A stretch of DNA of 41,612 nucleotides. It comes from Hydrogenophaga sp. Lineage in GTDB: Bacteria; Pseudomonadota; Gammaproteobacteria; Burkholderiales; Burkholderiaceae_C. This document shows positions 1 to 8,842 of the stretch, one piece after another; position 1 is the stretch's first letter, and each line of letters starts with the position of its first letter. Position numbers and translations under genes: made by a program. The stretch covers positions 1-41,612 of the forward strand of contig NZ_JADMKB010000071.1 in assembly GCF_018780075.1 (NCBI RefSeq), written 5' to 3'. The notes under the pieces were generated by a model that worked only from the letters and a program-made list of their open reading frames with translations, was not told the origin of the DNA and did no database searches.

Positions 1-484
1 GGATGGGCACGAAGTCCACGTCGTAGATCGAGAACTCCTTGTAGCGGTCCACGAAATAGATGCGGCTGCCGCCCGCGCCGTGGATGGCGGGAATGTTCAG
101 CTCCATCACCTCGGCGTGCGTGGGCACCGCCCAGGCGCCACGCTCCAGCACGTAGTGGTAGGCGGCGCGCGCATCGCGCACACGCAGTGCCATGGCCGAG
201 ATCGAGGGCACGTCGCTGCCGTGGCCCGCACCCTGTGCGTCGCTGGGGTGGGCGTTGACGACGATGTTGAGTTCGCCCTGGCGGTACAGCAGCACCTCGC
301 GCGAGCGGTGTCGCGCCACCGGGCGGAAGCCCATCATCTCCAGCACCTGGCCCAGCGCCTGTGGCTTGGTGGTGGCGTATTCGATGAACTCGATGCCGTC
401 CAGGCCCAGCGGGTTGGCGGCGTCGCTGAACGAGGCTTGCAGGGGTTCGCGGGTGTCGGGGGTGTTGAGCAGCAGGTCACTCAT
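1..484 (-). CDS. hppD: 4-hydroxyphenylpyruvate dioxygenase, N-terminal part (runs off the window)
   Basis: The start codon is at 484 and reading continues to position 1 without a stop, giving about 161 residues; the C-terminal half lies outside the window. The protein has the opening of bacterial HPPDs: a short leader, then NPLGLDGIEFIEYAT, MGFRPVARHRS and VLLYRQGELNIVVN, the signature of the N-terminal vicinal-oxygen-chelate domain. The family converts 4-hydroxyphenylpyruvate to homogentisate in tyrosine catabolism, using Fe(II). The iron ligands lie mostly in the C-terminal domain and cannot be checked, so a related enzyme such as hydroxymandelate synthase is not formally excluded. The gene is divergent from an IclR-type regulator, which is the obvious candidate to control it. 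Confidence 0.88.
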   Translation of the reverse strand, partial: MSDLLLNTPDTREPLQASFSDAANPLGLDGIEFIEYATTKPQALGQVLEMMGFRPVARHRSREVLLYRQGELNIVVNAHPSDAQGAGHGSDVPSISAMALRVRDARAAYHYVLERGAWAVPTHAEVMELNIPAIHGAGGSRIYFVDRYKEFSIYDVDFVPI

Positions 485-590
485 GAATGGTCTCCGTGGG
501 GCGGGCGGTGCCGGCGCGGCGGGCCCGGAAATGCACTGCGTGCACTGTAGAGGTTTCGGCCGGCCGGGGACGGGAACGCGAGACTGGAAC

Positions 591-640
591 CGGTCGATAA
601 TCGCACGCGATCACATGCTGATCGCACGATATCAGGGTTT
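591..640. promoter_or_regulatory. Candidate operator between hppD and the IclR regulator
   Basis: The 191-bp divergent intergenic region holds a perfect inverted repeat, GCGATCA (607-613), a 5-nt spacer, and TGATCGC (619-625). It overlaps two direct copies of ATCGCACG at 600-607 and 621-628, 21 bp apart, which is two helical turns. The stretch is more AT-rich than its surroundings. IclR-family regulators bind such short palindromes or direct repeats in divergent promoters. That this is the operator for the adjacent regulator is inference. Confidence 0.5.
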
Positions 641-675
641 TCGAGACCCGCTCACCCCCTTTTCCCCTGCGCCCC

Positions 676-1479
676 ATGAAAGACCCCGCCGTGTCACTCG
701 CGACCCCCGCCCCCGGCCAGACCCCGCTCGAAAAACGCGACTGGATCGCCGGCCTGGAAAAAGGCCTGGCGGTGATCGAGGCCTTCGACGACCAGCACCC
801 TCGCCTGACGGCCAGCCAGGCCGGCGCGCGCTGCGGCCTCACGCGCACCGCCGCGCGCCGCTACCTGCTGACGCTCGCGCACCTGGGCTACGTGGGCAGC
901 GACGGCAAGCTGTTCTGGCTCACGCCGCGCATCCTGCGGCTGGGCCACGCCTACCTCGAATCGGCCCGGCTGCCCCGGCTGGTGCAGCCCTACCTGCAGC
1001 GCATCGCGGGTGGCACGCAAGAGATCGCGTACCTCGGCGTGATCGATGGCGACGACACGGTGTACATCGCGCGCAGCGGCGCGCAGCGCCACATGAACGC
1101 GGGCTACATGCTGGGCTCGCGCGTGCCGGCGCAGGTGACGGCCGCGGGCATGGCGATTCTCTCGGCCCAGGGCGAAGACAGCTCGGACACCTGGCTGGAG
1201 CGGCACACGCTGCGCGCCTTCACCTCGTTCACCATTTCCAGCAAGGACCAGCTGCGCGGCGAACTCCAGCGCCACCGGCGCCAGGGCTGGGTGCTGTCGG
1301 AACAGCAGCTGGAGTTGAACTACCGGGGCATCGCCGTGCCCCTGCTCGACCGCAACAACGAGGTGCACGGCGCGATCAGCATCACCATGCCGATCAACCA
1401 GGAGAGCAGCGAAGACGCCACCAAGCGCGTGCTGCCCGTGCTGCAGGAAGCCGCAAGAGGCCTGAGGCCCCTGCTGTAA
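676..1479 (+). CDS. IclR-family transcriptional regulator (PcaR/PobR-like)
   Basis: The 267-residue protein has an N-terminal winged helix-turn-helix (about residues 25-85, including KGLAVIEAFDD and LTRTAARRYLLTL) and a C-terminal IclR effector domain (about 95-265, ending with GAISITMPIN). WIAGLEKGLAVIEAF is typical of the PcaR/PcaU/PobR branch that controls aromatic-acid catabolism. Divergence from hppD suggests a role in tyrosine/4-hydroxyphenylpyruvate degradation, but the effector cannot be read from sequence. The ATG at 676 is the natural start, since the conserved part begins about 20 residues in. The 3' end faces ghrA-like DNA across a repeat copy. Confidence 0.88.
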   Translation: MKDPAVSLATPAPGQTPLEKRDWIAGLEKGLAVIEAFDDQHPRLTASQAGARCGLTRTAARRYLLTLAHLGYVGSDGKLFWLTPRILRLGHAYLESARLPRLVQPYLQRIAGGTQEIAYLGVIDGDDTVYIARSGAQRHMNAGYMLGSRVPAQVTAAGMAILSAQGEDSSDTWLERHTLRAFTSFTISSKDQLRGELQRHRRQGWVLSEQQLELNYRGIAVPLLDRNNEVHGAISITMPINQESSEDATKRVLPVLQEAARGLRPLL

Positions 1480-1522
1480 CCCGGTGCCGGAGCGCGACCC
1501 CGACGCATGAAGCAGTGCCACC

Positions 1523-1682
1523 AAGGGCACTGCCGGGCCGGCTCCGCCAGACGGCCAGTGCGCCTTGCAGGCCGCAGCCTCGCCAGAGACGAGGCTTCTT
1601 GGGGCCGTCCAAGCCTGCGCAGGCAGGCTGGGAGCCGCGGCCCTCAGCCCCAGGGGGTCGCGCGCAGCGCGGCGGGGGTGGT
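1523..1682 (+). repeat. Intergenic repeat, long copy A
   Basis: This fills most of the gap between two convergent genes. It is nearly the same sequence as 31759-31922 in opposite orientation. Shared blocks include GCCAGTGCGCCTTGCAGGCC, a pair of inverted GAGGCTTCTT/GCCTC-type arms, and CCAAGCCTGCGCAGGCAGGC, which is itself a palindrome. It ends with the common tail CGCGCGCAGCGCGGCGGGGG. It can form several hairpins and probably helps end transcription from both sides. It has no coding features. Confidence 0.85.
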
Positions 1683-1686
1683 CCCT

Positions 1687-2643
1687 TCAATACCCCCGTG
1701 CCCGGTCGACAGCGTGCACCGGGGCCAGCCCGGCCAGCACGCGCGCCGTGTCGCCCACGATCTGCCGGGCCATGGCCTCGGGCGACACCGACGAGGCCAT
1801 GTGGGGCGTCACCAGCAGGCGCGGCGTGTGCCACAGCGGGTGCACCGGCGGCAGTGGCTCGTGTTCGAACACGTCGAGCACCGCGCCACCCAGCTGCCCC
1901 CGCTCCAGCGCTTCCAGCAGGTCGGGCAGCACCACCTGTTCGCCGCGCCCGCAGTTGATGAAGGCCGCGCCGGGCTTGAGGCGGGCAAACCAGCGCGCAT
2001 TGCACAGGCCGCGCGTGTGTTCGGTCAGGGGCAGCAGCGAGACCACGATGTCCAGCGGGCGCAGGAAGTCCTCCAGCTGCACATCGCCGGCCCAGGTGCG
2101 CACGCCCTCGATGGCGTGCCCGCGGCGCGACCAGCCGTGCACCTCGAACCCGTGCCCGGCGAGGCAACGCGCCACCTCGGCGCCCATGGTGCCCAGGCCC
2201 ATCACGCCCACGCGGGTCTGCGCCGCAGGCCGCTGCGGCGGCATGCGCCAGACACCGCGTGGCTGCTGTTGCTGCACCCGGTCCAGCCCGCGGTGGTAGT
2301 ACAGCGCGGCCCAGAGCACGAACTCGGCCATGCCGCGCGCCTGCTGCTCGTCGACGATGCGGGTGACGGGAACACCGGCGGGCAGGCCCGGGTCGCGCAG
2401 CACGTGTTCGGCCCCGGCGCCGATGGAGGCGATCAGGCGCAGGCCGGGCAGCGCGGCGGGCAGGCCCAGCGGCGCGAACCAGCTCGCCAGCGCCACCACC
2501 TCGGCCGCCCCGGCGGCCACTTCAGGCCAGAGCGCCACGCGCAGGCCGGGGCACCGCTCGGCCGCCGCCTGCTCGAAGGCCGGCCGCAGATCGCCCAGGT
2601 CGTCGGTCTCGCTGCAGAGCAGCAGCGTGGGCGCGGCGCTCAA
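1687..2643 (-). CDS. D-isomer-specific 2-hydroxyacid dehydrogenase (glyoxylate/hydroxypyruvate reductase A-like)
   Basis: This is an NAD(P)-dependent dehydrogenase of the D-2-hydroxyacid family. From the TTG at 2643 (318 residues), the nucleotide-binding motif GLGTMG is at 149-154. The catalytic Arg, Glu and His are R233 in NCGRGE, E262 in VFEHEP and H281 in TPHMAS. The short N-terminal domain and HEPLPPVHPLW resemble GhrA-type glyoxylate/hydroxypyruvate reductases. The TTG overlaps the upstream TGA as TTGA, so translational coupling is likely; an ATG at 2694 would extend into the upstream gene and looks less natural. As last gene of the cluster it may reduce a 2-oxoacid produced by the pathway. 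The substrate is not determinable. Confidence 0.82.
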   Translation of the reverse strand: MSAAPTLLLCSETDDLGDLRPAFEQAAAERCPGLRVALWPEVAAGAAEVVALASWFAPLGLPAALPGLRLIASIGAGAEHVLRDPGLPAGVPVTRIVDEQQARGMAEFVLWAALYYHRGLDRVQQQQPRGVWRMPPQRPAAQTRVGVMGLGTMGAEVARCLAGHGFEVHGWSRRGHAIEGVRTWAGDVQLEDFLRPLDIVVSLLPLTEHTRGLCNARWFARLKPGAAFINCGRGEQVVLPDLLEALERGQLGGAVLDVFEHEPLPPVHPLWHTPRLLVTPHMASSVSPEAMARQIVGDTARVLAGLAPVHAVDRARGY

Positions 2644-3389
2644 CGCTGGTAGCCCGGGTCCACCCGGTCCAGTTCGCGCAACCAGGCGGCCCACACCAGC
2701 GCGCGTTCGTGCTCCACGCGCCGAAACTGCTGGCGCGCATGGGCGCTGACGGCGGGCGCGATGCGCGTCACCGGTCCGGCCAGGCCGGCCAGCTGCGCAG
2801 CCGCGAGCTGGATCTCGCAGGCGCGGTTGAGGTAGAACATGATGCAGAAGGCATCGGCCACCGTGGGGCCGACGCTGAGCAGCCCGTGGTGCCGCAGGAT
2901 CAGCGCCATGTGGTCGCCCAGCGCGGCCTGGATGCGCGCACGCTCCTCGTGGTTGAAGGCCACGCCCTCGTAGGGGTGGTAGCCCACCGACTGGTAGAAC
3001 TCGGCCGAGATCTGGTTGAGCTGCAGCAGGCCCTGCTCGCAGGCGGCCACGGCCATGCCGGCCAGCGTGTGGGTGTGGATGACGCAGTGCGCGTCGTCGC
3101 GCGCCATGTGCACCGCGCTGTGGATGGTAAAGCCGGCCGGGTTGTAGCGGGCGTCGCCATTCACGATGTGCCCCTCCAGGTCCACCACGATCAGGTCGCT
3201 CGCGCAGACCTCGTTGAACATCAGCCCGAAGGGATTGAGCAGGAAGCGCTCGCCCGCGCCGGGCAGGCGCACGGAGAAGTGGGTGTAGAGCGTGTCGTCC
3301 CAGCCGAAGCGGGCGGCCAGGCGGTAGGCGGCGGCGAGGTCGCGGCGCAGGGTTTTTTCGTCGGCGGCGCGCAGGGTGGCAGCGGGCAT
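2640..3389 (-). CDS. Class II aldolase/adducin-family protein
   Basis: The 249-residue protein has the zinc motif IHTHT (H105, H107) and a third histidine in RHHGLLSVG (167-168), in the order expected for class II aldolase/adducin folds. Known relatives include fuculose-phosphate aldolase, ribulose-phosphate 4-epimerase and decarboxylases. The glutamate that acts as acid/base in FucA (just before the FH...AAY segment) appears to be absent: the aligned stretch is NPAGFTIHSAVH. Many uncharacterised adducin-like members share this, so classical retro-aldol chemistry should not be assumed. The gene starts 13 bp after the transporter stop and overlaps the dehydrogenase start, so it is part of the operon. 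Confidence 0.82.
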   Translation of the reverse strand: MPAATLRAADEKTLRRDLAAAYRLAARFGWDDTLYTHFSVRLPGAGERFLLNPFGLMFNEVCASDLIVVDLEGHIVNGDARYNPAGFTIHSAVHMARDDAHCVIHTHTLAGMAVAACEQGLLQLNQISAEFYQSVGYHPYEGVAFNHEERARIQAALGDHMALILRHHGLLSVGPTVADAFCIMFYLNRACEIQLAAAQLAGLAGPVTRIAPAVSAHARQQFRRVEHERALVWAAWLRELDRVDPGYQR

Positions 3390-3402
3390 GGGTTCTCCGG
3401 GT

Positions 3403-4929
3403 TCAGGGGGTCAGTTGCATGAAGCGGCGCACGCGCTCGACCGCTTCGTCGGCGCTGTCGCTCTGGCGCAGGCGCTCGGGCGTCACGTCCACCTGCAGCA
3501 GGCCGTTTTCCATGAACACGATGCGGTCGGAGATCTGCAGCGCGAACTCCATCTCGTGCGTGACGATGAGCATGGTCATGCCCTCGGCCGCCAGGTCCTG
3601 GATGACCTTGAGCACGTCGCCCACCAGCTCGGGGTCGAGCGCCGAGGTCGGTTCGTCGAACAGCATCACGTCCGGCCGCAAGGCCAGCGCGCGCGCAATC
3701 GCCACGCGCTGCTGCTGCCCGCCCGAGAGCTGGTGCGGGTACTTGTGCAGGTGGGCCAGCAGGCCGACCTTGTCGAGCAGGCGCAACGCGGTGGCGTGCT
3801 GATCGGCCGCGCTGCCCTGCCCGTGCAGACCGGGCGCCAGCAGGATGTTCTGCTGCACCGTGAGGTGCGGGAACAGGTTGAAGCCCTGGAACACCATGCC
3901 GATGCGGCGGATGCCCTGGCGCACGCGCGCCGCGTCCTGCGGCGCAGCGCCCTGCAGATAGCTCTCGCCAAACAGCACGATCTCGCCACGGTCCAGGCGC
4001 TCGAGGGCGTTGACGGTGCGGATCAGCGAGGTCTTGCCCGAGCCCGAGGGGCCGATGATGCTGATCACGTCGCCTGCGCCCACCGTCAGGTTCACGCCTT
4101 TGAGCACGGCGTGCGAGCCGTAGGCCTTGTGGATGTTCTGCAGTTCCAGCGCCGGCGGCGCCCCGTGGCCGCGCACGGCGGGCGCGACCACCGGGGCGCT
4201 GCCCAGGCCCTGGCGCAGGCCGGCCAGCGCCGGTTCGGCCAGCGCCTCGGGCTGGCGGCGGGCCAGGTCGAGCCGGCGTTCCAGCGCACCGAGCACGGCG
4301 CCGAACACGGTGACGATGGCCACGTAATACACCGCCACGGCGAGCAGGGTTTCGAGGATGAGGAAGTTCTGCGTGTACAGCCGCTGGCCGGTCAGCAGCA
4401 GCTCGGGCAGGGAGATCACCGACACCAGGGAGGTGAGCTTGATGATGGTGACGAATTCGTTGATGAGCGAGGGCAGCGCGATGCGGAAGGCCTGCGGCAG
4501 CACGATGCGCACCTGGGTGGCGAACCAGCCCAGGCCCAGCGCATGGGCCGCCTCGCGCTGGCCCTTGACCACCGACAGCAGGCCGCCGCGGTGGATCTCG
4601 GCCATGTACGCGGCCTCGGTCATCACCATGCCGACCAGGCCGGCGAGGAACGGGATGCCCAGCACCACCCCGGTGGCCGGGAAGATCTGCGGCAGGTTGT
4701 AGACGAACACCAGCAGCACCAGCAGCGGCACGCTGCGGAAGAACCAGATGTAGGCGCGTGCCGGCCAGCGCAGCCAGGGCAGGCGCGAGGCGTCGGCCTG
4801 CGCCAGGCCGAAACCCAGCACCAGCCCGAACAGCCAGGAGAGCGAGCCCAGCGCGATCACCATCGCACTGGCCCGGTAGAACGCCCCCATGGAGAAGAGG
4901 GAGAAGAAGTAGGTCCAGTCCAGTTCCAT
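3403..4929 (-). CDS. Polar amino acid ABC transporter, fused permease and ATPase
   Basis: This is one 508-residue chain with two normally separate subunits. Residues 1 to about 225 form a His/Glu/Gln-type permease with several membrane segments and the EAA loop at 126-148 ([10 protein letters not shown]). A Pro/Ala-rich linker (about 226-258) leads to a complete GlnQ/HisP-like ATPase: Walker A GPSGSGKT 293-300, Q-loop Q348, signature LSGGQ 401-405, Walker B VMLFDEP 421-427, H-loop H458. Only one permease type is present, so a homodimer of fusions would make the full channel with two ATP sites. The binding protein is encoded 33 bp upstream. The expected substrate class is a polar or basic amino acid or related compound. 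Confidence 0.9.
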   Translation of the reverse strand: MELDWTYFFSLFSMGAFYRASAMVIALGSLSWLFGLVLGFGLAQADASRLPWLRWPARAYIWFFRSVPLLVLLVFVYNLPQIFPATGVVLGIPFLAGLVGMVMTEAAYMAEIHRGGLLSVVKGQREAAHALGLGWFATQVRIVLPQAFRIALPSLINEFVTIIKLTSLVSVISLPELLLTGQRLYTQNFLILETLLAVAVYYVAIVTVFGAVLGALERRLDLARRQPEALAEPALAGLRQGLGSAPVVAPAVRGHGAPPALELQNIHKAYGSHAVLKGVNLTVGAGDVISIIGPSGSGKTSLIRTVNALERLDRGEIVLFGESYLQGAAPQDAARVRQGIRRIGMVFQGFNLFPHLTVQQNILLAPGLHGQGSAADQHATALRLLDKVGLLAHLHKYPHQLSGGQQQRVAIARALALRPDVMLFDEPTSALDPELVGDVLKVIQDLAAEGMTMLIVTHEMEFALQISDRIVFMENGLLQVDVTPERLRQSDSADEAVERVRRFMQLTP

Positions 4930-4962
4930 GGGCGGCGTCCTCAGGCGTGGCGAAGCGGCGGC

Positions 4963-5760
4963 TTACTTGACGGGCGTGAGCTCGTACTTCTTGATCAGCG
5001 CGTCGTATTCGCCGGTCTTGCGGATCGCGGCCATCGCGGTCTCGAACGACTGCCTGAGCGCCGTGTTGCCCTTCTTGACGTAGATGCCCAGGGTCTGCGG
5101 GTAGACCAGGTCGGGCGAGCTGATCGCCACGCGGCCCTTGGTCTTCTCCACGATCATCTTGGCGGCGCCCGCGATCTCCAGCTGGGCGTCGACGTTGCGC
5201 GACATCATGGCCTGCGAGACCTCGGGGGCGGTCGGGAACTCCATCACCGTGATGGCGCCCTTGCCGGCGGTCTTGCAGTGCTCGTCGGACAGGGTCTTGA
5301 GCAGCTTGACCCAGGAGGTGCCGGCCTGCAGGCCCACCTTCAGGCCGCACAGGTCCTTCTCGGTCTTGGGCTGGGCCTTGCTGTCCTTGGCCACCATGAT
5401 CAGGGCACCGGTGCTGGCGTAGGGGATCGCATCGGCCTGGGCCAGGCGCTCGGGCGTGACGTAGAGGCCGGAGACCACGGCGTCGTGCTGACCGGCGGCC
5501 AGGCCGGGGATCAGGCCGACGAACTTGGTGTCGGTCAGCGCGGGCTTGAGCTTCATCTCGCGCGTCAGCAGCGCGGTGAGGTCGGGGTCGAAGCCGACGA
5601 TCTTGTCGCCGTCGTAGGACTCGAAGGGCGGGTAGGTGGCTTCCAGGCCGACCTTGAGCACGCCGGGCGCCATGGTCTGCGCCTGGGCGCCGGCGAGGCA
5701 GCCGACACCGACCAGGGTGGCCAGCGCGGTGCGGGAGATGGAACGGGTCAGTGGGGACAT
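4963..5760 (-). CDS. Periplasmic amino-acid-type substrate-binding protein
   Basis: The 265-residue protein has a Sec signal peptide (RSISR then a hydrophobic stretch, likely cleavage after AGAQA near residue 27). The mature part starts APGVLKVGLEATYPPFESYD, typical of the SBP_bac_3 family that binds polar amino acids, opines and guanidino compounds. GFDPDLTALL and the hinge motif GTSWVKLL follow family layout. ATG 5760 is preceded by AGGAG at good spacing, and the 71-bp gap before it is the largest inside the operon apart from the one between the ureohydrolases. It would deliver ligand to the fused permease-ATPase just downstream. The exact ligand is unknown; a guanidino acid is inferred from the ureohydrolases. 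Confidence 0.9.
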   Translation of the reverse strand: MSPLTRSISRTALATLVGVGCLAGAQAQTMAPGVLKVGLEATYPPFESYDGDKIVGFDPDLTALLTREMKLKPALTDTKFVGLIPGLAAGQHDAVVSGLYVTPERLAQADAIPYASTGALIMVAKDSKAQPKTEKDLCGLKVGLQAGTSWVKLLKTLSDEHCKTAGKGAITVMEFPTAPEVSQAMMSRNVDAQLEIAGAAKMIVEKTKGRVAISSPDLVYPQTLGIYVKKGNTALRQSFETAMAAIRKTGEYDALIKKYELTPVK

Positions 5761-5831
5761 GGCAAGGACTCCTGTGAGGAAGGGAACAGACAAGGGAAGG
5801 CAGGGAACGCGGAATGGGAAACGGGATCGGA

Positions 5832-6911
5832 TCAGGGCGCGGTGGCCGCATCGGCCGGTGCACTGGCCAGGGTCTTGAACTGGCCGAAGCTGGTGGTGCC
5901 GCGGGCGTGGGCGGGCAGCTGCAGTTCGCCGCGGGCCACCTTCTCGCGCAGGTAGCGGTAGGTCTGCAGGGCCATGCTCCACATGTGTTCGCCGATGGTG
6001 ATGGACTCGTACTGCGCGGCCTTGCTGCCGTCCGGGTCGAAGGCCGGCAGTGGCTGGATGCGGGTGGCGTAGTCGCAGGCGAAGAACAGCGGGAACGAGT
6101 AGCGCTCGTGCCGCACCTTGCGCACGCGGTGGGTGGTGGCGACGAAGGCGCCGGCGCTCATCACCTCCAGCATGTCGCCCACGTTGATGACGTACAGCTC
6201 TTCGCCGTCGGCGGTGAGCGGCGGCGCATCGACCCAGGTGCCCTGGTCGTTGAGCACCTCCAGCCCGGCCTGGTCGGCCAGCAGCAGGGTGAAACACTCG
6301 TAGTCGGTGTGGGCGCCGATGCCGGGCGTGTCTTCGGCCGCCGCGTCCACCGGGTAGTGGATCAGGCGCAGCTTGGACGGCGGGCAGGTCACGTAGGGGT
6401 CGAACGCGTCCTCGGGCTGGCCCAGGGCCAGGGCGAAGCCGCCCATGAGCTGGCGGCCGAGCGCGAAGATGCTGGCGTAGTAGGTCGCCACGTCGTTGCG
6501 GAAGCCCGGCAGCTCTGGCCACTTGTTGCCACCGATCAGGGGCTGGCCGGCCACCACGAAGGGGTGGTCATCGGCCGCCTCGAAGCCGATGTCGTAGGCC
6601 TCCTTGTGGTCGGGCTTGCCGGTGCCGTAGATCTCTTCGCCCTCGGGCACGAAGCCCTTGTGGCCCCGGCCGAGGCCGATGTGGTGGCCCATCTTCCAGG
6701 CCAGGTCCTGCGCGAACAGCTGGCGGGCGGCACGGCGCAGGCCTTCAATGTGGGCGGCCGGGATGCCGTGGCCCTTGACGTAGAAAAAGCCGACGTGGCG
6801 CGCGGCGTGGCCCAGTTGCTCGGCCACGGCCTGGCGGTCGGCCAGCTGTTCGCTGAACAGGCCACGGATGTCGATGATGGGCAGGGAGTCGAAGTTGGCG
6901 GTCGAGGGCAT
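5832..6911 (-). CDS. 2-oxoglutarate/Fe(II)-dependent dioxygenase, isopenicillin-N-synthase-like
   Basis: The 359-residue protein has the N-terminal DIOX_N domain ([21 protein letters not shown]) and a C-terminal jelly roll with the complete iron triad H201-x-D203 (GAHTDYE) and H261 (TTHRV). It also has the 2-oxoglutarate-binding R270/S272 pair (RYS). It should therefore be an active oxygenase using 2-oxoglutarate; an oxidase without 2-oxoglutarate is less likely given RxS. Plant and bacterial relatives hydroxylate amino acids and related small molecules, and some release guanidine after hydroxylating a guanidino-bearing carbon. Its place between a TIM-barrel protein and the transporter suggests it acts on the imported compound. 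The substrate is inference. Confidence 0.88.
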   Translation of the reverse strand: MPSTANFDSLPIIDIRGLFSEQLADRQAVAEQLGHAARHVGFFYVKGHGIPAAHIEGLRRAARQLFAQDLAWKMGHHIGLGRGHKGFVPEGEEIYGTGKPDHKEAYDIGFEAADDHPFVVAGQPLIGGNKWPELPGFRNDVATYYASIFALGRQLMGGFALALGQPEDAFDPYVTCPPSKLRLIHYPVDAAAEDTPGIGAHTDYECFTLLLADQAGLEVLNDQGTWVDAPPLTADGEELYVINVGDMLEVMSAGAFVATTHRVRKVRHERYSFPLFFACDYATRIQPLPAFDPDGSKAAQYESITIGEHMWSMALQTYRYLREKVARGELQLPAHARGTTSFGQFKTLASAPADAATAP

Positions 6912-6924
6912 GGCGGGAACCCGG

Positions 6925-7797
6925 TCAAGAAGAAGCAGGTGAAGAAGCGGTGGCGGTGGACGACTGCCAGCGCGCGAAGTGCTCGGCCTCGGTGCGGGTC
7001 ATCCACTGGTTGAGCGACCAGACGTCGGCGACGGGCGCCTGGGTGAAGGGCAGCAGGTGCGTGTAGCCGTCGGGGCCGAACTCGGGCGTGAGCGTGGTCA
7101 CCGCCTGGCCGCGGGCCCGCTGCGCGGCCCAGACCCGCTCCCATACGCTCTGGTGAAACGCCAGGCTGCGCGCGTACTCGGGCGCGGCCGGGTGCGGCAC
7201 TTGCGGCCCCTGGTCGTAGCCCACGCGCGCCTGCACGTGATGCACGCGCTCAATGAAGGGCGTGAGGTCGTCGGCTGGGTCGTCCAGCAGGCGTTCGCAC
7301 ACCACCACCCAGTGGCTGATGTCGGCGGTGAAGCGCAGCTGCGGCAGCTGGGCGATCACGTCCAGCGTGACCCAGGGGCTGTAGAGCGAGGTGGCGCGGT
7401 GGATTTCAAAGCTGCACACCACCCCGGCCGCGTCGGCCAGAGCCTGCGCGCGGCCAAAGAACGCCACCTGCTGGGCCAGCGGCCAGCGGTCGTTGCCGGG
7501 CAGCACGTTGAGAAAGCGTGCGCCCACGGCCTGCGCCGCGGCGATGGAGCGCTCCAGCCGGTCCCAGTGCTGCGCCAGCGTCCAGCCCTGGTGCGGCACC
7601 ACGTCACCGCCGGTGAACACCACGGCGATGTAGGCCAGGTCTTCCTGCTGCAGGCTCTGGCGCAGCGCGCGCTGGGCGTAGGGGTCGGTCGGCAGGCGCG
7701 CCTCCACCCCCACGCAGCCGATCTGGCGCAGCTCGGCCGCGCAGCGGGCCCAGTCGCCCTGCCAGCCCCAGAGGGAACGGAACAGGTCCAGCCTCAT
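6925..7797 (-). CDS. TIM-barrel sugar-phosphate isomerase/epimerase-like protein
   Basis: The 290-residue protein belongs to the xylose-isomerase-like TIM-barrel (AP endonuclease 2) superfamily. Candidate metal ligands sit at the usual strand ends: E131 (SFEIHR), D159 (TADISHW), H186/H187 (RVHHVQAR) and E239 (TPEFGPDGY). Family members isomerise or epimerise sugars and keto acids, or act as hydroxypyruvate isomerase-like or dehydratase enzymes. The ATG at 7797 overlaps the ureohydrolase stop as ATGA, so the two are translationally coupled. Which reaction it performs on a guanidino-derived intermediate is not clear. Confidence in the fold is high; confidence in the function is low. Confidence 0.78.
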   Translation of the reverse strand: MRLDLFRSLWGWQGDWARCAAELRQIGCVGVEARLPTDPYAQRALRQSLQQEDLAYIAVVFTGGDVVPHQGWTLAQHWDRLERSIAAAQAVGARFLNVLPGNDRWPLAQQVAFFGRAQALADAAGVVCSFEIHRATSLYSPWVTLDVIAQLPQLRFTADISHWVVVCERLLDDPADDLTPFIERVHHVQARVGYDQGPQVPHPAAPEYARSLAFHQSVWERVWAAQRARGQAVTTLTPEFGPDGYTHLLPFTQAPVADVWSLNQWMTRTEAEHFARWQSSTATASSPASS

Positions 7798-8789
7798 GCG
7801 GCGCTCCGGGCCGCGGGCAGGCGGCCGAGCCGGGCGTGCGCATCGGCCAGCAGGCACAGCAACTCGAAGGCCATGGTGGCGCCCACCAGCGCGGTGACCC
7901 CGCCCACGTCGAAGGGCGGGCTCACCTCCACCACGTCGGCGCCGATCAGGTTCAGCCCCTGCAGGCCGCGCACCAGGTGCTGGGCCTGCAGCGTGCTCAT
8001 GCCGCCAATCTCGGGCGTGCCGGTGCCGGGGGCGTAGCAGGGGTCGAGGCAGTCAACGTCGAAGCTGATGTAGGTGGGCGCGTCGCCGACGATGGCGCGC
8101 GCCTCGGCCAGCAGGTCCTCGTTGCTGCGGGCGGCGACCTCTTCCATCTGGATCACGCGAATGCCCACGGCCTGGGCGAAGTCCAGGTCGGCCGGGTCAT
8201 AGACCGAGCCACGCACGCCGATCTGCACCGTGCGCTTCGGGTCGAGAAGGCCCTCTTCCACCGCGCGGCGGAACGGCGTGCCGTGGGTGTAGCGCTGGCC
8301 GCCGAAATAGCTGTCGTTGGTGTCGGAGTGGGCGTCGAAATGCACCATGCCGACCGCGCCGCCGTGGGCGATGCCGCGGAACACCGGCAGCGTGACCAGG
8401 TGGTCGCCACCCACCGAGAGTGGACGCACGCCAGCCGCGTGCACCCGGCGGTAGAAGGCGTCGATCAGGTCCAGGCCGAGCATCAGGTCCATGGGCGGCA
8501 GGGCCACGTCGCCCAGGTCGGCGACCCGCGCCAGGTCGTAGGGCGCGATGCGGCTGACGTGGTGCACCTTGCGCATGAGCGACGACTGGTTGCGCACCTC
8601 GCGCGGGCCGTGGCGCGCGCCGGCGCGGTTGGTGGTGCCGGCGTCCCAGGGCACGCCGATCAGGCCGATGTCGACCGCGTCCAACCGATCCGGGTCGACC
8701 ATGGGCAGGCGCATGAAGGTGGGCAGGCCGGCGTAACGCGGCACCTGGGCGGCGTCCTGCGGCTGGGGGAATCGGTGTTCAGAGGTCAT
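7794..8789 (-). CDS. Ureohydrolase of the arginase/agmatinase family, paralogue A
   Basis: The 331-residue protein has all ligands of the binuclear metal site: H130 in GGDH, D152/H154/D156 in FDAHSDTND, and D244/D246 in SFDVDCLDP. The PGTGTPE loop and VVEVSPPFD motif are those of agmatinase and guanidinoacid hydrolases rather than true arginases. The family hydrolyses a guanidino group to urea and an amine. The substrate could be agmatine, guanidinobutyrate, guanidinopropionate or another guanidino compound. It is coupled to the downstream TIM-barrel gene by a 4-bp overlap and lies 146 bp after paralogue B, with a repeat between them. Confidence 0.9.
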   Translation of the reverse strand: MTSEHRFPQPQDAAQVPRYAGLPTFMRLPMVDPDRLDAVDIGLIGVPWDAGTTNRAGARHGPREVRNQSSLMRKVHHVSRIAPYDLARVADLGDVALPPMDLMLGLDLIDAFYRRVHAAGVRPLSVGGDHLVTLPVFRGIAHGGAVGMVHFDAHSDTNDSYFGGQRYTHGTPFRRAVEEGLLDPKRTVQIGVRGSVYDPADLDFAQAVGIRVIQMEEVAARSNEDLLAEARAIVGDAPTYISFDVDCLDPCYAPGTGTPEIGGMSTLQAQHLVRGLQGLNLIGADVVEVSPPFDVGGVTALVGATMAFELLCLLADAHARLGRLPAARSAA

Positions 8790-8842
8790 GTCGGTGTTTC
8801 AGAGGTGGATGCCAGCGATGTCTTCGACCAGGGGCACCGAGG

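Noticed and set aside
192..1958. A 588-codon plus-strand frame covering hppD, iclR and the repeat
   Set aside because: It crosses three better supported features in a different frame and has low-complexity Arg/Pro/Ala composition.
3221..5955. Long frames of about 860-880 codons on both strands over the ABC transporter genes
   Set aside because: They are shadows of the binding protein and permease-ATPase genes; composition is Arg/Pro/Gly/Ala-rich with no domain pattern.
4963..6522. A 519-codon reading of the binding protein with a long N-terminal extension
   Set aside because: The extension is a wrong-frame reading of the oxygenase gene. ATG 5760 has a good ribosome-binding site and is followed by a proper signal peptide.
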